Below are positions 19,718-30,297 of a DNA stretch of 64,000 bases, piece by piece. The notes under the pieces are model-generated. The model did no database searches, was not told the origin of the DNA, and saw only the letters and a program-made list of their open reading frames with translations. Source of the DNA: Clarkia xantiana subsp. parviflora (lineage: Eukaryota > Streptophyta > Magnoliopsida > Myrtales > Onagraceae); assembly GCA_036873135.1 (NCBI GenBank), contig JAPTYO010000020.1, positions 6,626,081 through 6,690,080 on the forward strand, in the 5' to 3' direction. A program made the translations under genes and the position numbers. The stretch's first letter is position 1; each line of letters starts with the position of its first letter.

Positions 19718-22465
19718 CTATCCGCGTCTCGCCCGGACGTTCCTACTACAACTAGGACCCGGTTCATCGGCCTGCGTATACTGAGTGGGAGGTGGAGGTG
19801 CGTCGTACATCCCCTGTGCTGGGTCATCTAACATGGTATCGAGGTCTTCGACATCCATACCTCCAAAGATCAGATCACCCAACTCCACATCGACACCAAA
19901 TTCTGCACCAACATCAGGGGGAGGTACCTCGGGGGGAGTATCGGGACGGGCCATAATTGCCTCAAAACGCTCAACCAAGTCGAGGCTTTCATACCCCATA
20001 CGTAAGTCATAAAGGAAAGCATTAGCACAACTAACTCCCGACTCATTGGTGGCTAACCGACGCATCTTCTTCGCTCGCAACACGGCACGATCAAACGAAT
20101 TGGCCTATTAAATGTGCAAAGTTTGAAAATATGTTGGACCAAATAAAATTGTTAAAATTATTAAAATTGACATAAGAGGTCGAATAGAAGACTTACTGCC
20201 ACCAGAACGTTGTTTCCGATTCTATCGTGGTGTCTTGGGGGTAGAATTCCAGGCAGCTGTTCAGGTTCCTCTTGACGAGGAGTTGCCATTGTAACTGTGA
20301 CAGAGTTGTACCACTCCATGTAAGCTTCTTTGGTCACTGGTACGCCGCCTGGAACCACCACGATGCCGCCGTTGTTCCACACTTGGATAAGATCCCCATG
20401 CTGTTCGCAGTAAGGGGGTCTCGCGTCCTTACCCCATGTGCGCTTTTCGTGGAGACTGGTCCATTGTTGAAGCTCAGTTGGAGGGTCGGGAATCGTCGGG
20501 GCCAACCCAAACTGTCGCGGGACCCGATCGGGGAGGTACCACTCCACGATGTTCATGTGGAACAACGGCAGCCGCCTCTTCGCCAGATCCTCATCTTGAA
20601 AACATACGGCGTGAAGCATTTCTCGCCGCTCCGCGGTATATGGGTCCCACTCCACCTGTAAAGTTAAAAATAATCAGGCTACAATAAATGGTAAAACAAT
20701 TTAAAACATTATCAATTAAGTTTGGATAGTTGATCTTACAGATTTCGCAGAGGGGCCCACCAACATATCTCGGTATACTTGGTGGGAAAACGACGTCGGG
20801 TTGTTCTTTTGACTCTTCGGCTCAACCCACCAACATCCGAGACTAAGGCCAGGTTCTGGCAGGGACTGCAGTGAGCGCCTGCCAACCGAGAAATGCTCCC
20901 ACACCCAGACCTACGTCCAAAATCAAATTAAAACAGACCTATATATAAAATTAAAAATACTGGCAAAACTAGAAATATTGCATACCTGTAGAAGACAACC
21001 GCATCCTTGGCAGTTTTTTGTCTTCTTTTGAACAACATCGCAGAGGCCCCTATACAAATAGGCTAATACAGCCGAGCCCCAGCTGTACTCTCGAACCCTA
21101 TACAAATCTTCAAGAAAGAATATGTACTCGAGTGGAATATGACTCCCTTGATTGTTGGCGAGCAGGACTTGACCGAGGAGGACCAAGATATAGCCTCGTG
21201 CCTTTCGTTGTGCCTGTTCTTCAGTGTCATGAGGGAGTGCCTGAATCTGGCCCCTGAGCCATTTGGCGTTGACAAAAGTGCCCTTTCTGTCCTCTAGTGC
21301 CTCTATGGGCACTGTTATATCGAGGAGACGCTCACATGTGTCCAACGTGAAGCGATCCATCGTTGTCCTCTCGGGCCTCGGTAGTAACCGGTAAAAGTCG
21401 GTGACAGGCATCCCAGTAATTGGTAGACCCAAAATGACGGAAACGTCTAGTAACGTCACCGTCATTTCACCATGAGCTAGGTGAAATGTGTGGGTCTCGT
21501 TGCGCCACCTCTCAACAAGTGAATGGAGTAGAGCCTTATCGAAGTAGATATTGGAGGCTCTACCCGCTAATCCAAATCCTGCGATGTCAACATAATGTTG
21601 GGTACGCGCATCCAACTCCCACATCTTGGCACCTCTGAATGTGATCTCGTTAGCAGGTTTGACGACCTATAAATTTAAACGCAAAATAATAACATAGAAA
21701 TTTCAAATTATATAGAAATTCTAAGTGGTAACTACAAATTAGAATATACAACTAATTCATTAGAATATTCTAAGAAAACAACTATAACTTAAAATATATA
21801 AGTGGCTATTAAATTTCAATTTAACAGTTTTATTCGGAGAACTATCTATAAAATTAAACGTAAACTAATTCTGCATATATAGAAATTCTAAGTGGTAACT
21901 ACAAATTAACATATACAACTAATTCATTAAAATATTCTAAGAAAGCAAATAAGTGGCTATTAAATTTCAAATTAACAGTTTTATTTTGATAATTATCTAT
22001 AAAATTAAGCGTAAACTAATTCTGCATATATAGAAATTCTAGGAAATTCTAAGTGGTAACTACAAATTAAAATATACAACTAATTCATTAAAATATTCTA
22101 AGAAAACAACTATAACTTAAAATATTTAAGTGGCTATTAAATTTCAAATTAACAGTTTTATTTGGAGAACTATCTATAAAATTAAACGTAAACTAATTGT
22201 GCATATACAGAAATTTTAAGTGGTAACTACAAATTAAAATATACAACTAATTCATAAGCTTTCAGAATCTTTCAAATTAACAATTTTATCGATGGTCTAT
22301 ACCTATAGGCAGTAACATGTATGTAAATTCCTATCAGCATGTAAGTCTAAATACAATTTATTCATTAATATTAACAACAATAAATATTACCGTGTCCCAA
22401 GTAACATTCTGAGATATGTGAGTCGCCTGGCTGTAAAGAAGTGACGGATCTACCGGTAGTGCCAT
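19718..22465 (-). CDS. Plant mobile domain (PMD, MAIN-like) gene carried by the MULE, 5 exons, 590 aa
   Basis: Five exons can be joined on - with GT-AG borders, every junction in phase 0: 22465-22391, 21666-20986, 20910-20740, 20655-20197 and 20104-19718. The total is 1773 bp, 590 residues plus stop. The start MALPVDPSLLYSQ is typical of PMD proteins. The second exon holds the core PMD sequence (MWELDARTQHYVDIAGFGLA, then GEMTVTLLDVSVILGLPITG, then WGSAVLAYLYRGLC). Later exons carry the rest of the domain (WDPYTAERREML, MEWYNSVT) and a proline- and Asp-rich tail. PMD proteins include MAIN and MAIL1, nuclear factors linked to gene silencing and meristem upkeep in Arabidopsis, often annotated as 'serine/threonine phosphatase 7 long form homolog'. 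Here the gene lies wholly inside a MULE and faces its transposase. No stop or broken splice site is seen, so it may be expressed; its role in the transposon is unknown. Confidence 0.85.
21667..22390 (-). repeat. Intron 1 of PMD gene: about four AT-rich tandem repeats of 165 bp
   Basis: The word CTAAGTGGTAACTACAAATTA (first base varying) recurs near 21721, 21888, 22049 and 22216, a period of 161-167 bp. The units fill most of the 724-bp first intron. They are diverged and contain no coding signal. Confidence 0.85.
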
Positions 22466-22817
22466 ATCAACAATCTGACAATCTAAGAAATTTTAGAGAG
22501 GTTCTTTGAGAGTGAATTCGGAGCTGGTGCGCTCTAAATGGCGCTCCAGCTCCGTTTTTATAGCCAGATTTTACCCCGCATCTGGCAGATGCGGGGCAAA
22601 TGGCGCATCACGCAGATGCGCCATTTGACTCAACGGTCAAAAATTTGACCGTTGAGTCAAATGGCGCGTCTGAGAGCGCCATTTGGCTCAACGGTCAAAA
22701 ATTTGACCGTTGAGTCAAATGGCGCATCAGGCAGATGCGCCATTTGACTCAACGGTCAAATTTTTGACCGTTGAGCCAAAATTGGGTTAACGGTCTAAAA
22801 TTTGACCGTTAACCCTT
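22466..22817. repeat. Palindrome-rich subterminal region of MULE (right), PMD promoter side
   Basis: Alternating inverted words fill this stretch: AAATGGCGCATC with GATGCGCCATTT, and CAACGGTCAAA with TTTGACCGTTG, several copies each. The PMD gene starts at the inner edge, so this DNA must contain its promoter. Such subterminal arrays are usual binding sites for transposase in DNA transposons, but that is inference here. Confidence 0.7.
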
Positions 22818-22957
22818 GGGGAAAATGGCGCATCTCCCAGATGTGCCCTAAATGGCTCATCTGGGAGATGCTCCATTTGTTATTTTGAGTTTTGGCCGAA
22901 ATTTTCCCTTGTTTTTGTGTTTGAGTTTCAAATACTAGTTATTTGGGTGATTTTTCC
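22818..22957 (-). repeat. Right terminal inverted repeat of MULE (140 bp)
   Basis: Inverse copy of 16497-16636. It ends GGGTGATTTTTCC and is followed by the 9-bp duplication CTTTTTTCA at 22958-22966. Confidence 0.93.
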
Positions 22958-22966
22958 CTTTTTTCA
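22958..22966. repeat. 9-bp target site duplication, right copy (MULE)
   Basis: CTTTTTTCA, identical to 16488-16496. Confidence 0.9.
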
Positions 22967-23208
22967 TGTGCACATGTTTGAGATAAGGTTATTCATTGCA
23001 ATTATGTTTTGGTACTGATTTCAGAAAAAGAAACTTACTTTTGGTACTTGAAAGTAAGATGTTGTTCTACCCAAGAAAAAAAGAAACTCGGATGTCCTCA
23101 AGTTGGGGCTGAGAAGGAAACAAGCTATTGTCTGTCTATCTAGGGCTGAGAACTGAGAACTGAGAAGAGAAGCTGGACGTTTTAGCTGAAAAAATTAGGT
23201 AGAAGTTC

Positions 23209-23650
23209 GCCTAAATCACCCAAATAACTAGTATTTGAAACTCAAACACAAAAACAAAGGAAAATTTCGGCCAAAACTCAAAATAACCAATGGAGCATCT
23301 CCCAGATGAGCCATTTAGGGCGCATCTGGGAGATGAGCCATTTTCCCCAAGGGTTAACGGTCAAATTTTTGACCGTTAACCCAATTTTGGCTCAACAGTA
23401 AAAAATTTGACCGTTGAGTCAAATGGCGCATCTGGCAGATGCGCCATTTCCGGCTCATCCGCAGTTGCTCCATTTTCGTTAACGGTCGAAGGAAGACCGT
23501 TAACAGGTCCGGGGAAAATGGCTCATCTCCCAGATGCGCCCTAAATGGCTCATCTGGGAGATGCTCCATTGGTTATTTTGAGTTTTGGCCGAAATTTTCC
23601 CTTGTTTTTGTGTTTGAGTTTCAAATACTAGTTATTTGGGTGATTTTTCC
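23209..23650. mobile_element. Short non-autonomous relative of the MULE (442 bp)
   Basis: Both ends match the terminal repeats of the large MULE: CACCCAAATAACTAGTATTTG on the left, and the inverse ending GGGTGATTTTTCC on the right. The inner palindromic words are the same (CATCTCCCAGATG, GGTTAACGGTCAAA). It has no coding capacity. The flanking 9-mers (TAGAAGTTC and TTCCATGTC) do not match and the left tip is altered, so it is older, deleted at one end, or formed by recombination. It lies 250 bp from the big element. Confidence 0.85.
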
Positions 23651-24046
23651 TTCCATGTCGTCGTCGATTGCGAGAACTGTTAGGTATTTCTTAACATGAG
23701 AAATTTATTTTCTCGGGTCAATTCTTTCTTTCTCTCAACTGGCCAAAAAAATATATTTGTCTGATATGTTTTTTATTTTATTATTATAGTATAAAAGATC
23801 CATATATATATATATATTATTAATTATATTGGTGATGATAATTAATGCAAGTTATAATAATAATAAATTAAAGTCGTTGTTTGCAGATGCTTCATAGCTT
23901 CGCTGTGATATGCCTGCCTGCTCATCTTGAATGAAGTTTAAATACAGAAACAGAGACAAACAGACTCTCTTTGTGTTAATAATTGTCATCCTCTACTGTT
24001 GACTCATCTTCATCACCTAGCTCATTACATAGTAGCAAAGTTGAAG
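23651..24046 (+). promoter_or_regulatory. Upstream region of the NADKc-like gene
   Basis: About 400 AT-rich bases precede the ATG at 24047, with a TATATATA run near 23801-23815 and a possible 5' untranslated region from about 23930. The nearest transposon ends at 23650, so MULE-derived sequence directly borders this promoter region. Confidence 0.4.
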
Positions 24047-27000
24047 ATGGCGGCGAGAGAAGGTGGTGCGTGGGACATGAAGAGCTTCATTCCTCACTTG
24101 GATCGGACGGAATCCAACCGAATCGCTCATCTCGACAAATTCCCTCATTATGTTGGTACGTACATTTTCTTTCTTTCTCCATCTCCATCTCCATCTCCAA
24201 TCCTACCTACCTATTAATTAATTATATACAAATTCTCTTGCTCTATTGAGCTTGATGATTTCGCTGAATCCATCCCGGATTTAACATTAGCACCATTTCA
24301 ATTGGCGCTGTCGTTGTTGTCTCCACTTACTTGAACTGTCCGAATCAGGTGTGTCTCTAAGAGGGGTTTCTTAAAATTACTCAAATCCAGTTTAAATAAT
24401 AAGGTTAATAACCTACACTTTGGCTTGATTATAAATCGGTACCCCAACTTTGATCTTTTGGTTTTTCGAATTTTCAGTTTTTGAGCAAATTGTTACTTCT
24501 GTTTTAATTCTCGTCAAATTAGATATAAAATAAGCATGTATTAGACACGTGAAGTCTTTTCATGTGTACATAAGTTGTATTCTAGTATAAATTGAAAAGA
24601 TTACTGCGAAATACCTTCTATTGGATAATCAATTGCACATTCGCTCAATTCCGACTGCGCATTTCAATTGAATGTCCAATTGTAGTTATTTCGCTGCAAT
24701 TCTTTTAATTTATTATGTATGATTTCATCTTTGGTACAAATGAAAAGACCTCACGTAGCCGGAACATGTTTATTTTTGAAACAGTGTAGCAATTTGCTCG
24801 AAAAGGTTCGGATAGTCAATTTTAATAAATCAAAGTTCAGGTAGCAATTTGGTCATTAACCCTAAATAATAATTAATATAAAAACGGTGCTTAATTAGTG
24901 AAATGTTGGAAGTGAAAACTTCCATCTGAGATATTGGTTGGTTAACTCATTTGATCACAAATTAGTTTTAATAGATATAAATATATAATTGCTGTTTGCT
25001 GATTTTGGTTTGGGGTGGTTGATGATGCAGCTCAGCAGTTGGGGTTTGAGGATGGGAAGGAGTGCCCACAGATGTGTAAGATAAGCCTGGAATACTTGAA
25101 GAAAATCAAAGGATGTGAAGCAACCATCTATGACTATTTTGCTAATCAGGCGAATGCAGATAATCTGTTCCTTAAGTTTTGTCAAGAGATCGAAACCTGC
25201 ATTCTCAGTTACTTTGCATTTCACTGGACCCATGCATCCGACATGATCGCCCAGGTAACTAACTATTTCAACCCTAATATTTTTTAACACTTATAATTAT
25301 TAACCTTAACTATTTTCCATTCATTAATTTCTGGATTTGTCAACTCTTCGATATTATAATATAATATAGGCTCTGAGAGCGGAGTTTGAGAATGAGATCA
25401 AGATCAAGAATCTTTTCATGGCTGCTACAAGGTAATTAATTAATTAATTCTAATCTAAATAATTCATTTTCTCTCATCTTCCACATCACAAATGAATTTT
25501 AAATTCAAACCCATCATTCTATTCTATTCTATTCTATAAAAAGATAATTTATTTATAATAAAAGACTAATAATTGCAATCACAAATTTGGTAAGATAAGC
25601 AAGTTGTCATTTTCTATCCGAAAGCGCATTATTGTACGTTTTATCCTTTTTTGGTTTATTTAATTTAATTTTGCTATAAAAATTTAATGCATTCTGAACA
25701 GGTCCAACTAATAATTATATTGTTGGCAACAACACTATCATATCATATATACAAAAAAAATTATACATATCTGCATTTACAAATGCAATGCGTAACCCAT
25801 CCGCGCTGATTTGACTGACATTCGACCCACCAGACAGACAGGCGATTCCATTTGATTTTGCACGACATTCCACGTTTTAAAACTATTAATTAATTAATTA
25901 GAAAAAAAATTGTGAATAACTATGCTGAGCTGTATCAGTAGTTGACTTTTGACCAACCAACGTGGCCTAAATAAATAATAATCGAACGTGGGGGCCACGT
26001 TTGGTTTGGTTCAGAAAATTGAGAATGTAAGTTAGTAGGAGGATTTCACAATTAAAAATAAGAGACGGGGTGCAATCTTTTTTTCCACTCTTTATGTATT
26101 CTATCATATATTATTGAGATCTGATACAGATTCCGAAATCCGGTTCCGAAGGGTTCCGAATTGTGTATTAATGGCAGCAGTGTAAATATATACAACTTTT
26201 AGGGTATTTACATCAATACACTGAATTCGGAACATCTCGGCATATTATGTCGGAATCTTTATCATAAACCTATATTATTAGAGTAGTGATAGGGGTTCCG
26301 ATACTTGAACTTCCGCCAACATCCAAAGCACTATTCTTGATTGACACCTGGACAGTGCAAAATTCAGACTTTTTCTCTTTCTCTTACTTGATGAACAGTC
26401 TATATTACCCTTATCTGATAAATACATTAATAAATAAAAATTCTGACAGCTTTATTCTTTTTTCAATTTTTTTTCAAAGTTATATATATATGTATATATA
26501 ACATATTATATTCTTTACCAACATAAAACTACACCCAGTTTTTTTTTCAGAATACCTTATTTTCACCCAAAAAAAAAGAATACGTTATTATTTTTGACTT
26601 TTAGGAATAATTTTTAGGAATATTATTAATGATCGTTGTTATTCAGTTTAACATTATTCAGAATAATATTATTTTGTAAATTAATCCATATAAAGACAAA
26701 ATCAACCAAAGATATTCAGTTGAAAAAAAAATCTTAGATATTTATAATAACTAAATAGTTATGAAAAAAGTGACAGGAAATAAAAAAATATGTGAATTAA
26801 ATCATAATTATAACCAATAACCAAATACCAATTTCAGAACGTGACCAAACAAAATCCTACGATAAATTAACTTTCAATAGAATAACAATAACTACAAAAT
26901 TCTAACCAAAATCTTAATAATATTGTTCTCTTTGATAATTTTCAAATAACAAAAAAAAAAACCAATATGACTACATCCGTCACTAAATTTAGAATGGAAA

Positions 27001-30000
27001 ATAACATATAAAATTCATCATACGGTCTCCCTCTTGTGATGTGCTCAGAATTTCAAACATTTTTTTTTTTTAATTTTCACTACAGCACAGTTCATCAGAT
27101 GAACTTCTTGCAGACCTGATTTGTGAATAGTAGTAAGAATAAGAACTTCCTAAGGCGAAACGAACTATTGAACTTCCTTCGTGTATTTGATTGTATAATA
27201 AAAAGTAAATGCATATAATATAATATATTCATATTTAAGAACAGAGAGAATAGATAAAGTAAATGCATATTAATATAATATATTCATATTTAAGAACAGA
27301 GAGAATATGTGTTAGTTTTTTTTTTTTTTGGCCGAAAAGAATATGTGTTAGTTGTCACATCAAAATCTATCTATCTATACAGAAGGGCAATTTAGACCTT
27401 ACGCTAATTGAAAGAAAGAGAAAGTGGCTGACTTTATTTTCTGACAGATGTCATTTAATGAGTAGTGCTTCGGATGTTCACGGAGGTTCATTCTCGGAAC
27501 CTATATCATTTCTCATATTATTAAAATTCATATACTATCATTCGATGATTTTGATCGATTTAGAAATTTGAATCATAAAAACAAAACCAAGATTATACTT
27601 TACATGTTTGTTCGCAAGAATACATAATAAATAAAAATTATGAATTTTAATAAAAGTTTAGTTGCAAAATAACCTGAAATTTTACCCTTACAAAAAAAAA
27701 TAACCATTTTTAACCCCTTAAAAAAAATTATTTCATTCTATAATCTATATTCTATATTTCTTATACCTTATTCTTATTCTATTTATCAAACATGCCGCTA
27801 ATGCGCTAATGAGTTTCAAACTTTGACATTTAGAAGACTCATACTAGATAGGTCCCCTATCTTAGGTAATCAGGTACGAACATCCTAACTAAGTGAATTA
27901 AATTTTATGTGATAAGTCACATTATGTTAGTTGAAGCTCCAAATATAGTAACTACAAAAGTAAGGCTCTTATAAGAGAGAGTCACACCCCATGATGCGGA
28001 AAATTCTTATATCCCGCTGCGGAATGGTCACGCCTGCTAAAAATAGTAATTTAAAAAAAAAGTTTGTTATAATATTTTAGGAAATAAATTAACTATTTAA
28101 ACTTGTAACCTATTAAGAAGGGTCTTTAAGACAAAATAATAAATTGTTCTAAAAAATAAAAAATCAACTTTTTTTTTGAAAAAAAATTATAAATTTCATT
28201 TAATTTTTAGATTATAAGTTATATTACACATATTAGTTTTTAAAATTAGAAAATACACCCGAGTTTATTTTATAAATAATAATACTACATATATTAAATT
28301 TTTTATTAATTTTTTAAATCAAACCATGACTAGTTAATACAAAATTACATTTGCATATAATTAATAAATTTGTGAGAATATTTATATTTATATTTTATAC
28401 ATTACTTTGACAAAATATTTATATGCAACAGTCTTTATAATTGATATAACTTAACAAAAGTTTATATATAACATAATATACCTAGCTAGCATAATATATA
28501 TATTCAATTCAAACCGAGTTCGAGCTCGGTCTAAGATACACAATTTCATGATTTAGTTGAACAATTTAAAGTTTGCGAGTCGAGTCGAGCCGAGAATGAG
28601 TTCATCGAGTATGGCACCGAGTCAACCTCGAGTTTGACAAATTTAGGTTCAGTCGTGTTCGAACTTGAGCTCGAGTACAATGAGTCGAGTCGAGTTTGCG
28701 AGATACTCGGATCAACTCTGCTCGTTTACAGCTCTACATAGTGTTAACACTCGATTTTTAATTGAGTTGTAAATTTCGAATGCGTTAAGTAGGGGGTGTA
28801 AACGAGTCAAGCTACTCGTGAGCTGCTCAAGATCGGCTTGGTCAATATTCGAATTCGAATCACTAAATTTCGAGTCGAGCTTTTTCTAAAGCCTAGTCGA
28901 TTTTGAGTTCACTGGTACTCGACTCGAGAGGCTCGCGAGCCTAATCGAGCTTTTTTCTTTTTCCTATTCGAGTCGAGTTCGAGTTTTTTTATTTTTAAAT
29001 AATAATTTTATGTATGTATATATTGAGTTCAAGTAGAGTTCGAGCTCGAGTCAAAAACCTAATCGAGTTGAGTTCGAACTCGAGCTAAGGCGCACTTTTT
29101 ATTAATTAATTAATTGATTGATCTTTTTTTTTTTTTAATTTTATCGAGTCGAGTCGAGCTCGAACTCGTCGAGTATGGCACTTAGTCGAGTTCGAACTCG
29201 AAAAAATTAAGGCTCGGTCGAGTTCGAGCTCGAGTAAAATGAGTCGAGTCGAGATTGTCAGATACTCGGCTCGACTCGATTCGTTTACAGCCCTAGCGTT
29301 AGGAACATAATTCAAGCATGTATATTTTTGGAAAAATAATTGAACTTGGCACGTGTGATTTGTGAGACAGTTGTGAGCTGAATACATTACAGAGAAATAT
29401 ATCAATATGGGTCTTGAATTGAAGCTCGTAAAATAACGAATGCAACACAACTGACCGTGAATCATTTGGTCTTATAAAAGAAATTTATTATCAATTGAAG
29501 CTAAAAGTGGGAAAAAAAAAATAGAATAAAAAACCTGCAACCTGTTAAGCAGGTAATTATACATTTTTATTTATTTTTAATAATTTAGGACATATATAAC
29601 CGCTTTGTAATATTTCTATTTAAAGTAAGCGGGATGATTCCGCAGCGGGACCGAAGCGAGGTCCCCCATGATGCTCATAAAAATTGTTTTTCCTTAAATT
29701 TAACTAAACATTTTAGATACCTGATAATTTGGTGTTCCAAAACACTATATTTGCAACCATAAGAAAAAAAATGAGAAGTACGTCAAATTTATCATGCAAC
29801 AATTTGTCAAACTGTCAGATATTTTAAAAGAAATAAAATAATTCGTGTATCTAATTGTCAGATATTTTAACATTCCCGACCCGAAATAGTGGAAACAGTC
29901 TTGTATATACCAAAAAAAAAAAAAGTTTTGCCTCTCGTATAGTGTAACAAACTTTTGTGATGTATGATGAATTCCTTCTTAATTCCTAGCTATCTGTTGC

Positions 30001-30256
30001 ATGTCCTTTATTGAATGCAGGAAGCAAAGATTTGAAAAAGTGACAAAGAATTTGAAGTTAACAGGAGTGTTCTCAACGTTAGTAGAGGAAATGAAAGTAA
30101 TAGGAGGAAGTGGTGGGGATTGTACAGAGGTTATGGTCCCAGTGGCACACAGTCAAAGAAGCCCTGTCCTCTTACTTATGGGTGGTGGTATGGGCGCCGG
30201 AAAGAGCACCGTCCTCAAAGACCTTATGAAACAGTACGTACCTACCTAGCTAGCCT

Positions 30257-30297
<41 letters not shown>

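Larger units (their letters stand above)
16497..22957 (+). mobile_element. Complete Mutator-like element carrying a plant mobile domain gene (6461 bp)
   Basis: The outermost 140 bp at each end (16497-16636 and 22818-22957) are inverted copies with only a few mismatches. They start GGAAAAATCACCCAAATAAC and are flanked by identical 9-bp duplications CTTTTTTCA, the length expected for Mutator elements. Inside are a 793-codon transposase on + and, facing it, a spliced plant mobile domain gene on -. Subterminal DNA on both sides is packed with palindromes around the words GATGCGCCATTT and CAACGGTCAAA. Intact frames, a perfect duplication and well matched ends suggest a fairly recent insertion. Confidence 0.95.
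27998..29663. mobile_element. Non-autonomous MULE-like element with a nested hAT-type element
   Basis: CCCATGATG occurs at 27988-27996 and 29665-29673, with one more shared base on each side, as expected for a 9-11-bp target duplication. The inverted word TCCCGCTGCGGAAT lies 14 bp from the left end (28012-28025) and its complement 13 bp from the right end (29637-29650). Outer tips are poorly matched, so the class assignment is tentative. Confidence 0.5.
25432..30020 (+). other. Intron 3 of the NADKc-like gene, 4.6 kb, transposon-rich
   Basis: Strongly AT-rich with no coding frame. It holds a 54-bp tandem duplication (27205-27310), a nested pair of DNA transposons (27998-29663 with 28790-29295 inside) and a truncated hAT-like piece (28505-28737). 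The remainder (25432-27200 and 27310-27980) shows nothing I can name. Confidence 0.75.
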
